45,928 nucleotides of DNA from assembly GCA_030037645.1 (NCBI GenBank), contig JASHQI010000188.1, positions 1 through 45,928 on the forward strand. The letters are read 5' to 3'. Position 1 is the stretch's first letter. Each line of letters starts with the position of its first letter. Positions 8,719 through 16,513 of the stretch are shown here, one piece after another. This stretch comes from Xanthobacteraceae bacterium (GTDB lineage: Bacteria > Pseudomonadota > Alphaproteobacteria > Rhizobiales > Xanthobacteraceae). The position numbers and the translations under genes were made by a program. A model generated the notes under the pieces. It was not told where the DNA came from. It ran no database searches and was given only the letters and a program-made list of their open reading frames with translations.

Positions 8719-8759
8719 TTGTCCACAGGCTGTTTGCGAATGGACCTATTTGTCCACAG
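8719..8759. repeat. Two TTGTCCACAG direct repeats upstream of the Panacea gene
   Basis: The decamer TTGTCCACAG occurs at 8719-8728 and 8750-8759, both on the plus strand, 31 bp start to start. This is about three helical turns. TTGTCCACA differs from the E. coli DnaA box (TTATCCACA) by one base and equals the form preferred by Streptomyces DnaA. It lies between two minus-strand genes, upstream of the Panacea gene start. DnaA boxes or binding sites for the Panacea protein or another regulator are both possible. Confidence 0.5.
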
Positions 8760-8786
8760 CTTAATTTACGGAGACTCTTGGAGAAA

Positions 8787-9719
8787 TTATCGCGTCGGCA
8801 CCGGCTTTTCGCCGCGATAGTCGTAGAAGCCGCGCTGCGTCTTGCGGCCGAGCCAGCCGGCCTCGACGTATTTCACAAGCAGCGGGCACGGCCGGTATTT
8901 CGAATCCGCGAGCCCCTCGTGCAGCACCTGCATGACCGAAAGGCAGGTGTCGAGGCCGATGAAGTCGGCGAGTTCGAGCGGGCCCATCGGATGATGGGCG
9001 CCAAGCCGCATCGCGGTGTCGATCGCCTCGACATTGCCGACGCCCTCATAGAGCGTGTAGATCGCCTCGTTGATCATCGGCAGCAGGATGCGGTTGACGA
9101 TGAAGGCGGGAAAATCCTCCGCAACCGCGATGGTCTTGTTGAGCTTGCCGATGAATTCCTTGGTCGCTTCGAAAGTCGCGTCGTCGGTGGCGATGCCACG
9201 GATCACCTCGACCAGTTCCATCAGCGGCACCGGATTCATGAAGTGGATACCGATGAAGCGCTCCGGCCGGTCGGTGGAGGCGGCAAGCCGCGTAATCGAG
9301 ATCGAGGACGTGTTGGTGCCGACGATGGTCTCGGGCTTGAGCGACGGGCAAAGCGCGCCGAAGATCTTGCGTTTGACGTCTTCCGCCTCGGTCGCAGCTT
9401 CGATCACGAGATCGCAATCGGCCAAATCTTCCAGTGCCCTGGCGGGCGTGATGCGCTTGATCGCCGCTTGCCGCTGCTCGTCGCTGATGCGCTGGCGGCT
9501 GACCTGTCGCGCCAGGTTACCGCTGATGGTGGCCAGTCCTGCGGTGATGCGATCGGCCGCAACGTCGTTGAGCAACACGTGAAAGCCGGACAGCGCACAG
9601 ACATGGGCAATGCCGTTGCCCATCTGTCCCGCGCCGACCACGCCGATCTTGCGAATGGAATGCGGCATTGCTTCCGTCCGCTCGCTGTGTGTCCTCGGTC
9701 TTTCCTTGACCTCGACCAT
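8787..9719 (-). CDS. hbd: 3-hydroxybutyryl-CoA dehydrogenase
   Basis: This enzyme performs NAD(P)-dependent interconversion of acetoacetyl-CoA and 3-hydroxybutyryl-CoA. The Rossmann motif is GVVGAGQMGNGIAHV. The catalytic His lies in GIHFMNPVPLMELVEV, and the C-terminal domain has EDFPAFIVNRILLPMINEA. The nominal start at 9719 has AAGGTGAG just upstream and adds 17 residues before MPHSIRKIGVVG. An internal ATG at 9668 would give the usual family N-terminus. It is the last gene of etfB-etfA-hbd, 38 bp after etfA. In context it can feed crotonyl-CoA formation for Ccr or act in fatty acid oxidation. Stereospecificity (S expected for this family) is inferred from family membership. Confidence 0.93.
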   Translation of the reverse strand: MVEVKERPRTHSERTEAMPHSIRKIGVVGAGQMGNGIAHVCALSGFHVLLNDVAADRITAGLATISGNLARQVSRQRISDEQRQAAIKRITPARALEDLADCDLVIEAATEAEDVKRKIFGALCPSLKPETIVGTNTSSISITRLAASTDRPERFIGIHFMNPVPLMELVEVIRGIATDDATFEATKEFIGKLNKTIAVAEDFPAFIVNRILLPMINEAIYTLYEGVGNVEAIDTAMRLGAHHPMGPLELADFIGLDTCLSVMQVLHEGLADSKYRPCPLLVKYVEAGWLGRKTQRGFYDYRGEKPVPTR

Positions 9720-9757
9720 GTCAACTCACCTTATGATCCCGAGCCGCGCGTCGCCGG

Positions 9758-10702
9758 TCAACGCCTGACTTTTTCGAGTTCGCTCGCAAGCTCCGGCAAG
9801 GCCTGATAGAGGTCCGCCACCAGCCCGTAATCGGCGACCTGAAAGATCGGCGCTTCCTCATCCTTGTTGATCGCGACGATCACCTTCGAATCCTTCATGC
9901 CGGCGAGATGCTGGATGGCGCCCGAAATGCCGACGGCGATGTAGAGATCGGGGGCCACTACCTTGCCGGTCTGTCCGACCTGCCAATCGTTCGGGGCATA
10001 GCCGGCATCGACCGCGGCGCGCGAGGCGCCAACCGCGGCGCCAAGCTTATCTGCCACCGGCTCTATATATTTGGTGAAGTTCTCGCGACTTTGCATCGCC
10101 CGACCGCCGGAAATGATGATCTTGGCCGAGGTCAGCTCCGGCCGCGCCGACTTCGACAGCTCTTCGCCAACAAAGCCGGAAATGCCGGGATCGGCAGCGG
10201 CGGCGGCCGGCTCAATCGGCGCCGAGCCGCCGTCCCCGGTCGGTTGGAATGCGGCCGTGCGCACGGTGATGACTTTCTTCGGATCGCGCGAGCGCACGGT
10301 CTGAATGGCATTGCCGGCATAGATCGGCCGCTCGAACGTATCAGGCGCATCGATCTTGATGACATCGGAAATCTGCATGACGTCGAGCAATGCCGCGACG
10401 CGCGGCAGGATATTCTTTCCCGACGTGGTCGCAGCCGCCATGATCGTTTCGTATGGCGGCGCCAGCGCGACAATGAGCGCCGCGGTGGGCTCGGCCAACA
10501 TGTGCTCATAGGCAGGCGCGTCCGCCAGCAGCACTTGCTTCACGCCACTGAGCTTGGCCGCCGCGTCCGCCACCGCCTTGCAGCCGTGGCCCGCGACCAG
10601 GATGTGCACATCGGCGCCGAGCGCCGCCGCCGCGGTCAGCGCCTTGTTGGTCGCGTCCTTCAGTGTCTTGTTGTCGTGCTCGGCAATCAGCAATGTCGGC
10701 AT
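9758..10702 (-). CDS. etfA: Electron transfer flavoprotein, alpha subunit
   Basis: The FAD-carrying subunit of ETF accepts electrons from acyl-CoA dehydrogenases and passes them to ETF-ubiquinone oxidoreductase. The C-terminal FAD domain shows the family signature [20 protein letters not shown] with [14 protein letters not shown] after it. [12 protein letters not shown] and the [15 protein letters not shown] segment are also typical. The start [12 protein letters not shown] at 10702 fits the family; a GTG at 10729 would add nine residues. It lies 55 bp after etfB. Methylsuccinyl-CoA dehydrogenase, encoded 5 kb away, belongs to a family that uses ETF as acceptor. Confidence 0.97.
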   Translation of the reverse strand: MPTLLIAEHDNKTLKDATNKALTAAAALGADVHILVAGHGCKAVADAAAKLSGVKQVLLADAPAYEHMLAEPTAALIVALAPPYETIMAAATTSGKNILPRVAALLDVMQISDVIKIDAPDTFERPIYAGNAIQTVRSRDPKKVITVRTAAFQPTGDGGSAPIEPAAAAADPGISGFVGEELSKSARPELTSAKIIISGGRAMQSRENFTKYIEPVADKLGAAVGASRAAVDAGYAPNDWQVGQTGKVVAPDLYIAVGISGAIQHLAGMKDSKVIVAINKDEEAPIFQVADYGLVADLYQALPELASELEKVRR

Positions 10703-10757
10703 TACGCGCCCCGCGTGTCCTGCACTCACACCTTATGGTGACTAAACAAACGACTCA

Positions 10758-11507
10758 TCAGATCGCCCCTGCCTCGTTCTTCAGCTTATCGATCAGCTCG
10801 GCGACGGTCTTGACCTTGACGCCGGCCTTGCGCACCGGCGGCTCCGCGGTCTTGACCACTTCGAGTCGCGGCTTGATGTCGACGCCGTAATCCGCGGCCG
10901 TCTTGTCGTCGATCGGCTTTTTTTTCGCTTTCATGATGTTGGGCAGCGACGCGTAGCGCGGCTCGTTGAGGCGGAGATCGGTCGTCACGATGGCCGGCAG
11001 CTTCAGCTTCACCGTCTGCAGCCCGCCGTCGACCTCGCGCGTGACCATCAGCGCGTCGCCGTCGATCGCCACCTTGGAGGCAAAGGTGCCTTGCGGCCAA
11101 CCGAGCAACGCCGCCAGCATCTGTCCGGTCTGATTGCAGTCGTCGTCGATCGCCTGCTTGCCCATGATGACGAGCCCGGGCTGTTCCGCGGCAACGATAC
11201 TTTTTAGAATTTTTGCAACCGCAAGCGGCTCGACATAGCCTTCGGTCTTTACCAGGATGCCGCGGTCGGCGCCCATGGCCAGCGCCGTGCGAATGGTCTC
11301 GGCCGCCTGCGCCGCGCCGATCGAGACGCATATGATCTCGGTCGCCTTGCCCGCTTCCTTGAGCCGCAGCGCCTCCTCGACCGCGATCTCGTCGAACGGA
11401 TTCATCGACATCTTGACGTTGGAAAGCTCGACGCCGCTGCCGTCGGCCTTGACCCGGATTTTTACATCCTTATCGATCGCCCGCTTCACGGGCACGAGGA
11501 TTTTCAT
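10758..11507 (-). CDS. etfB: Electron transfer flavoprotein, beta subunit
   Basis: The AMP-binding subunit of ETF forms the dimer with EtfA. The 249-residue length is usual. The N-terminus [19 protein letters not shown], the [16 protein letters not shown] segment, and the loop [19 protein letters not shown] ending in [20 protein letters not shown] are diagnostic. The last segment includes the recognition loop that docks acyl-CoA dehydrogenases. It is the first gene of etfB-etfA-hbd. The 99 bp upstream (11508-11606) separate it from the rhomboid gene and should hold its promoter; I see no clear motif. Confidence 0.97.
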   Translation of the reverse strand: MKILVPVKRAIDKDVKIRVKADGSGVELSNVKMSMNPFDEIAVEEALRLKEAGKATEIICVSIGAAQAAETIRTALAMGADRGILVKTEGYVEPLAVAKILKSIVAAEQPGLVIMGKQAIDDDCNQTGQMLAALLGWPQGTFASKVAIDGDALMVTREVDGGLQTVKLKLPAIVTTDLRLNEPRYASLPNIMKAKKKPIDDKTAADYGVDIKPRLEVVKTAEPPVRKAGVKVKTVAELIDKLKNEAGAI

Positions 11508-11606
11508 GGTGCTGATCGGTTGTTGATGGCTGGCTTTTTGGCTGCTCTCGGCGTTCTCGTTCGCCGGATGCTGCGGTGCGAAACCTAACGGCCACGGCGC
11601 TATCGG

Positions 11607-12320
11607 TCAACGTGGCGGCGCATAGTGGCCATCCTTGAGCACCGGCTCCGAGTGCACACAATCGAACAACTTAATGCCCGGCGGCCGCATCAGTATGAAC
11701 AGGATGGCGCCGGCCGCCATGCCACCGACATGCCCCCAATAGGCAACGCCGTCCTGAACGTCGTTCGCGGCTTCTATAATTTGGTAAACCGCCCAACCAC
11801 CGATGATCCAGTAGGCCCGCAGCCGCAGCGGTATCAGGCCGAGAAGGACCGTGACCTTGGCGCATGGCCGGAACATCAGATAGGCGGCGATCACACCGGC
11901 AACCGCGCCGGATGCGCCAAACAGCTCGACCTTCGCACCCGGATCGCTGAGAACGAATGTGAGGCTGGCGGCGATGCCGCAGGCAAAATAGAAGCCGAGA
12001 AAGCGCCAATGTCCGAGTAGCTCCTCGATGTCGTCGCCGAATACGAACAGGAAAATCATGTTGCCGAACACGTGCATGAAATTAGCGTGCAAAAACATCG
12101 ACGTGATGAGCGTGAGCGGCGCCGGCAGCGCACCTGGAACTGGGCTCCCCATGAACGCTGCCGGAATCACGGAAGCCACGCGATCGATCATGTTCACCGC
12201 GCCGTGGGACGCCGTGGACTGCACCGCAAAGATGATGAAGTTGATCGCGATCAGGCCCCACATGACGTAAGGCGGCGTCGGCCACTTGAACGGGCTGTGA
12301 TCGTACAACGGCATGACCAT
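11607..12320 (-). CDS. Rhomboid-family intramembrane serine protease
   Basis: This is a polytopic inner-membrane protease of 237 residues with about six hydrophobic segments. The catalytic dyad is Ser138 in ELFGASGAVAG and His197 in YWGHVGGMAAG. The HxxxxHxxxN element HANFMHVFGN (H78, H83, N87) of the oxyanion region is present. The C-terminal tail after the last helix is short and cytoplasmic. It begins 18 bp after the adenosyltransferase stop codon, preceded by a purine-rich AAGGGGGCGG, so the two are probably co-transcribed. The substrate is unknown. Gene pairing with a cobalamin enzyme is seen in related genomes, as far as I recall, but there is no functional explanation. Confidence 0.92.
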   Translation of the reverse strand: MVMPLYDHSPFKWPTPPYVMWGLIAINFIIFAVQSTASHGAVNMIDRVASVIPAAFMGSPVPGALPAPLTLITSMFLHANFMHVFGNMIFLFVFGDDIEELLGHWRFLGFYFACGIAASLTFVLSDPGAKVELFGASGAVAGVIAAYLMFRPCAKVTVLLGLIPLRLRAYWIIGGWAVYQIIEAANDVQDGVAYWGHVGGMAAGAILFILMRPPGIKLFDCVHSEPVLKDGHYAPPR

Positions 12321-12338
12321 GGCCCGCCCCCTTCGCGA

Positions 12339-12917
12339 TCAGCGATTCTGCCCCGGCACCCAAAGCACGTCGCGTTCGCCTTTGCCGTTGCTGTAACGGC
12401 TGGCCACGAACAGGAAATCGGATAGCCGGTTGACGTATTTCAGAACTTCCGGAGTAACGCTCTCATCCGGCTTGTCCTTGAGTTCGGCGATGAGCCGCTC
12501 GGCGCGCCGGCACACGGTGCGGGCAAGATGCAGATAAGCCGCCGCGGCGCTGCCGCCCGGCAGGACGAACGATCTCAGCGGCGCAAGCTCGGCATTGAAG
12601 CGGTCGATTTCAGCTTCGAGCCAAGTCACCTGCGTTTCGGTGACCGTCAGGCGTGCGCCGCCGGGGCCCCTGCCTTTGCCGGGCGTCGTGAGATCGGCGC
12701 CGAGGTCGAACAGATCGTTCTGAATGCGAGCGAGCGCCGCATCCAGTGCCGGCTCGCCGGCGCTATGCAGGCGTGCGATGCCGATCGTGGCATTGAGCTC
12801 GTCGAGCGTGCCGTAGGCGGCGATGCGCAGGTCGTATTTTTTTCGCCGCCCGCCGCTACCGAGCGCCGTGCTGCCGTCGTCGCCGGTGCGGGTATAGATG
12901 CGATTGAGGAACACCAT
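12339..12917 (-). CDS. pduO: ATP:cob(I)alamin adenosyltransferase, PduO type
   Basis: This enzyme makes adenosylcobalamin from cob(I)alamin and ATP. The PduO-type ATP site is NRIYTRTGDDGSTALGSGGR followed by KKYD, and the C-terminal SFVLPGG and VCRRAERLI segments are conserved. LKYVNRLSDFLFVASRY is the family C-terminal signature, with the Phe that makes the corrinoid four-coordinate. Length of 192 residues is normal. Adenosylcobalamin is the cofactor of ethylmalonyl-CoA mutase (23321-25297), so the supply and user genes lie in the same 13-kb stretch. No cobalamin riboswitch is visible upstream. Confidence 0.95.
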   Translation of the reverse strand: MVFLNRIYTRTGDDGSTALGSGGRRKKYDLRIAAYGTLDELNATIGIARLHSAGEPALDAALARIQNDLFDLGADLTTPGKGRGPGGARLTVTETQVTWLEAEIDRFNAELAPLRSFVLPGGSAAAAYLHLARTVCRRAERLIAELKDKPDESVTPEVLKYVNRLSDFLFVASRYSNGKGERDVLWVPGQNR

Positions 12918-12949
12918 ATCGACCTCGCGCGGCTTGCCTGTGAGGCCGC

Positions 12950-13144
12950 TCAGCGACCCATCATCCAGATCGTCGTCATGATGATGATGATGGCAATGAA
13001 TTGCAGCAACACCCGCAGACGCATCAGCTTCTGCGAAGTGTTACCGGGGCCGCCCCGCATCATATTGATGAGGCCCAAGAGCAAGACTACCGCGACCGCA
13101 CCGATCGCGATCGGGACGACGACGTGCGACATGAAATCGGACAT
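12950..13144 (-). CDS. HIG1-domain two-helix membrane protein
   Basis: This 64-residue inner-membrane protein has two hydrophobic helices (about residues 7-26 and 42-60) joined by a short polar loop. The loop carries QKLMRLRVLLQ, which fits the QxxxRxRxxxQ motif of the HIG1 family. Mitochondrial HIG1 proteins (Rcf1/Rcf2) associate with cytochrome oxidase and respiratory supercomplexes; the bacterial role is not established. The start MSDFMSHVV at 13144 is preferred. Extending to 13180 would read into a dispersed repeat. It lies 32 bp upstream of the adenosyltransferase gene on the same strand. Confidence 0.75.
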   Translation of the reverse strand: MSDFMSHVVVPIAIGAVAVVLLLGLINMMRGGPGNTSQKLMRLRVLLQFIAIIIIMTTIWMMGR

Positions 13145-13175
13145 GGCGGCCAATGTAGCTCCGGTTGAGCGCACT

Positions 13176-13318
13176 GTCATTCCGGGGCGCGGGCTTTAGT
13201 CCGCGAGCCCGGATACCATAGTTCCGGTGCCGGGATTATGGATTCCGGACCAGCCGCGGAGCTTGTCATCGGGCCGGCCAGTTCGGGCCGGACCCGTTGG
13301 CGGCAATCCGCAATGACG
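13176..13318. repeat. Mosaic intergenic repeat (GTCATTCCGG left end, CAATGACG right end)
   Basis: The left end GTCATTCCGGGGCGCG belongs to the family seen at 25303-25403. The right third (TCATCGGGCC ... GGACCCGTTGGC ... GCAATGACG) is close to the right third of the element at 14462-14591. The element fills the gap between the HIG1 gene and the amidohydrolase and looks like a recombination product of two repeat families. Confidence 0.6.
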
Positions 13319-13371
13319 GCTGCGGCGACATGCGCTAAGAAGGCGGCCCCACCTCAGCAAAGGCCCGCGTA

Positions 13372-14349
13372 ATGATCGTCGATTTCCAGCACCATTTCAC
13401 GCCACGCGAGCTCATCAAGGACGACCCGGGCGACCGCCTGGTCCTCAATTACGACGCCTCGGGCGCACCAAGCTACACAGTGCATTCGCTGCTCTACGAT
13501 CTCGACGAGCATGTGCGCATGATGGATGTGGCCGGCATCGACGCTGCCTGGTTGACCAGCGCCGCCGGCATGTGCGCCGACCTCGACAGCTCACGCTTGG
13601 TCAACGACAAGGCAAAAAAAGCGGAACGCGATTACCCCGGCCGCTTCATCGGCGCCGCCCATGCGCATCCGCTCGGCGGCGTCCCGGCGTTCAGGGAACT
13701 CAACCGCTGCCGGCACGAGCTTGGCTTTCAGGGCGTCGTCGTGACCTCGGAGTTCGACGGCAAATGGATCGATGCGCCGGAGATCGAGCCGTTCTGGAAC
13801 GAAGTGTGCAAGCTCGGCCTGTTCGTATTCGTGCATCCCGCGCTGAAACTCAACCACGCACAGCAATTCGACGCCTACGATACCGCGCGCGGCGTCGGGC
13901 GCGAGTTCTCGCTGATCATGGCGGCAATCCGCCTAATCAATTCCGGCGTGTTCGATCGCCATCCCGAACTCACGGTGCATATGGCGCACCTCTCGGGCGG
14001 CATCGCCGGAATGCTCGCCCGCGTCCGCAGCTTTCAGGACAAGGTCTTTTGGGGCACCGCCGGCAACAAGCGGCACGGCGCCAAGGGCGAAAAGGACGTC
14101 GACCACTACATCGCGCACAATCTGGTCTTCGACACCGCGGGATTTGCCGGCGGCATCGGCGCGGTGAAGGCGGGCTTGAGCGAAATTCCCGCCTCGCGCA
14201 TCGTCTTCGCCACGGACTATCCGCAGGAAATCCGCAAGCGCGAGATCGTGCGCGACTTCGTGCGCGATATCCGCGCGCTTGGGGCCGACGGCGAGCGGAT
14301 TCTGTCCGGCAATGTCGGACTGCTGCTCAAGGAGTCGGTCACCTCGTAG
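13372..14349 (+). CDS. Amidohydrolase family protein (Amidohydro_2, ACMSD-like)
   Basis: This is a TIM-barrel metal-dependent hydrolase or decarboxylase of the Amidohydrolase-2 group, 325 residues. The N-terminal metal pair is in MIVDFQHHFTP (H7/H8). A further metal ligand is probably the His of FVFVHPALKL, and the catalytic Asp lies in RIVFATDYPQE. Relatives include 2-amino-3-carboxymuconate-6-semialdehyde decarboxylase, gamma-resorcylate decarboxylase and related carboxyvanillate enzymes. The exact substrate cannot be read from the sequence. It stands alone between two dispersed repeats (13176-13318 and 14462-14591), with no obvious partner genes. Confidence 0.88.
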   Translation: MIVDFQHHFTPRELIKDDPGDRLVLNYDASGAPSYTVHSLLYDLDEHVRMMDVAGIDAAWLTSAAGMCADLDSSRLVNDKAKKAERDYPGRFIGAAHAHPLGGVPAFRELNRCRHELGFQGVVVTSEFDGKWIDAPEIEPFWNEVCKLGLFVFVHPALKLNHAQQFDAYDTARGVGREFSLIMAAIRLINSGVFDRHPELTVHMAHLSGGIAGMLARVRSFQDKVFWGTAGNKRHGAKGEKDVDHYIAHNLVFDTAGFAGGIGAVKAGLSEIPASRIVFATDYPQEIRKREIVRDFVRDIRALGADGERILSGNVGLLLKESVTS

Positions 14350-14461
14350 CCGGCATCGAGTGTCGCGAAAGCCGGAAGCGGCGCTTGAGCGACCTGTTGA
14401 TTTCCGAATTTCGCTTCGTTCGATCTGTGCTGGGCATTTTCCGATCAAGGTGGATCAGCAT

Positions 14462-14591
14462 CGTCATTGCGAGGAGCCCCAAAGGGGCGACGAAGCAATC
14501 CAGAAATCGGATTTTTCGGCACTGGATTGCTTCGCGGGAGCCTGTCATCGGACCGCGCGACTGCGCGCGGGTCCGTTGGCTCGCAATGACG
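14462..14591. repeat. 130-bp nested palindromic repeat (CGTCATTGCGAG ends)
   Basis: The element has perfect 12-bp terminal inverted repeats, CGTCATTGCGAG (14462-14473) and CTCGCAATGACG (14580-14591). A second perfect 13-bp inverted repeat lies inside, CGAAGCAATCCAG (14491-14503) and CTGGATTGCTTCG (14522-14534) around an 18-nt loop. It sits between convergent genes, so it may fold into an RNA hairpin in both directions. It is of a type found in many copies in Hyphomicrobiales genomes. Confidence 0.8.
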
Positions 14592-14614
14592 ATTCAATTT
14601 GACTGCCATACGCT

Positions 14615-16270
14615 TTAGTTCGCCCCGCCCAGCAACCGCCGCGCGATGACCTGCGCCTGGATTTCGGCGGCGCCTTCAAAAATGTTGAGGATACGGGCGT
14701 CGCACAGAAGCCGCGAGACGGCAAACTCGACCGCAAAGCCGTTACCGCCGTGGATCTGCACCGCGTTGTCGGCCGCGGCCCAGGCGACGCGCGCGGCAAG
14801 CAATTTCGCCATGCCGGCCTCCAGGTCGCAGCGCCGCCCGGAATCCTTCTGTCGCGCGGCGTAATAGGTGAGCTGGCGCGTGATCATGATCTCCACCGCC
14901 ATCATGACGAGCTTGTCGAAGACGCGCGGAAAATTGACAATCGGTTCGCCGAACTGCACGCGCGTCGTGGCATAACGCAGCCCCTCCTCCATGGCGGCCT
15001 GCGCCACGCCGATGGCGCGCGCCGCGGTTTGGATGCGCGCCGACTCGAATGTCGCCATGAGCTGCTTGAAGCCGAGGCCCTCGATGCCGCCCAAAAGGTT
15101 TTCGGCCTTCACGACGAAGCCATCGAATGCGATCTCGTATTCCTTCATGCCGCGATAGCCGAGCACCGCGATCTCGGTGCCAGACATGCCGGCGGCCGGA
15201 AATGGCGTCTCGTCGGTGCCGCGCGGCTTTTCGGCCAGCAGCATGGAAAGTCCGCGATAGCCGGTTTCGGACGGATTTGTGCGCACCAAGAGCGTCATCA
15301 GGTCGGCGCGCACCGGATGTGTGATCCAGGTTTTGTTGCCGTAGACCTTGTAAGTATCGCCGTGGCGCACGGCGCGGGTCTTCAGCGAGGCGAGGTCGGA
15401 GCCGATATTGGGCTCGGTGAACACGGCCGTCGGCAACACCTCGCCGGAAGAGATCTTGGGCAGCCATTTGCGTTTTTGATTGACGGTGCCGCTGCCCAGG
15501 ATCAGTTCGGCGGCGATCTCGGAGCGGGTGCCGAGGGAGCCGACTCCGATGTAGCCGCGCGATAGCTCCTCGGAGACGACGCACATGGCTTCCTTGCCGA
15601 GGCCGATGCCGCCGTAGTCCTCAGGCGTCGTCAGGCTGAATACGCCGAGTTCCGACATTTGGCCGATGATGTCGAGCGGGATGTACTCGTTGCGCAGATG
15701 CCACTGTTGAGCATGCGGGGCGACTTGGCTGTCTGCGAACTTGCGCATCTCCTCGCGGATCGAATTGAGCGTATCGTCGAGCCCGCAGGTGCCGACCGTT
15801 TCATCCGTCCGCTCGCGCATCAATGCGATAAGCCGAGCGCGACGCTGCGCCGTATTCCCCGAGGCGATGAGGAATTGGACCGCCGGCGTCACGCGCGCGG
15901 CCACTGCCGCCGCGGATAAACCCAGGTCGACAAGCCGCACGATCTCGCCCTGGCTCATGGGAATGCCACCGAGCACCTGCGACAAAAACTCGCCGGCGCC
16001 GATACGCACGACGAGCTCTTCGATCTCCCCGAACGCGCCGTTCGCCATGAGCCGCTGCGCATAGGCTGCGAGCTGCCGTATGGCCTCGACGTAAGTGGCG
16101 AGCCAAGCTAGGCCGTGGGTGGCGCGCTGTTCGCGGTCGAACAGCCGCGAAACGGTGCGGCCGTCGACCGTCACCCGCTCGGCCACGGCACGGCGCGCGT
16201 CGGCGAACAGGGCTTCGACGCTCGCGACCGCCTCGGTCAGTGCAGGGATCAGTTCGCTTCCGGCTGGCAT
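14615..16270 (-). CDS. mcd: (2S)-methylsuccinyl-CoA dehydrogenase
   Basis: This flavoenzyme of the ethylmalonyl-CoA pathway oxidises (2S)-methylsuccinyl-CoA to mesaconyl-CoA. The call rests on architecture. An acyl-CoA dehydrogenase core covers about residues 165-551. It is preceded by a helical N-terminal extension of about 160 residues (GLAWLATYVEAIRQLAAYAQ), which is known for Mcd and absent from ordinary short-chain enzymes. Core motifs are FTEPNIGSDLASL and WITHPVRADL (FAD and substrate), VQIHGGNGF, and FEGAAEIQ, whose Glu532 occupies the usual catalytic-base position. Total length of 551 matches Mcd. ccr and ecm in the same window support it. A different acyl-CoA dehydrogenase with an extension remains a weak alternative. 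Confidence 0.88.
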   Translation of the reverse strand: MPAGSELIPALTEAVASVEALFADARRAVAERVTVDGRTVSRLFDREQRATHGLAWLATYVEAIRQLAAYAQRLMANGAFGEIEELVVRIGAGEFLSQVLGGIPMSQGEIVRLVDLGLSAAAVAARVTPAVQFLIASGNTAQRRARLIALMRERTDETVGTCGLDDTLNSIREEMRKFADSQVAPHAQQWHLRNEYIPLDIIGQMSELGVFSLTTPEDYGGIGLGKEAMCVVSEELSRGYIGVGSLGTRSEIAAELILGSGTVNQKRKWLPKISSGEVLPTAVFTEPNIGSDLASLKTRAVRHGDTYKVYGNKTWITHPVRADLMTLLVRTNPSETGYRGLSMLLAEKPRGTDETPFPAAGMSGTEIAVLGYRGMKEYEIAFDGFVVKAENLLGGIEGLGFKQLMATFESARIQTAARAIGVAQAAMEEGLRYATTRVQFGEPIVNFPRVFDKLVMMAVEIMITRQLTYYAARQKDSGRRCDLEAGMAKLLAARVAWAAADNAVQIHGGNGFAVEFAVSRLLCDARILNIFEGAAEIQAQVIARRLLGGAN

Positions 16271-16513
16271 GGGCGGGGTGGCAGCACAGGCATGAGCAGA
16301 GGCTCAATCACCAGATTGGGCCGGCCGCACGGTTCCGGAAGCTTACGCGTGCAGTGCACAAAAACAATCCTGCCGATCCGGGAAAAAGGCGATCACAACC
16401 ATTTGGCGAACCGAGCGCCCATTCCTTGCCAAATCTTAACCATTTTCAGTTTTGCTGCCTGGAATACCGCGAGGACGCACCGCGGCCGCCAGCATTCGCC
16501 GTTCGGTTGAACG

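Noticed and set aside
12918-13371. Possible cobalamin riboswitch near the adenosyltransferase
   Set aside because: No B12-box-like sequence seen, and the space is filled by the HIG1 gene and a dispersed repeat.
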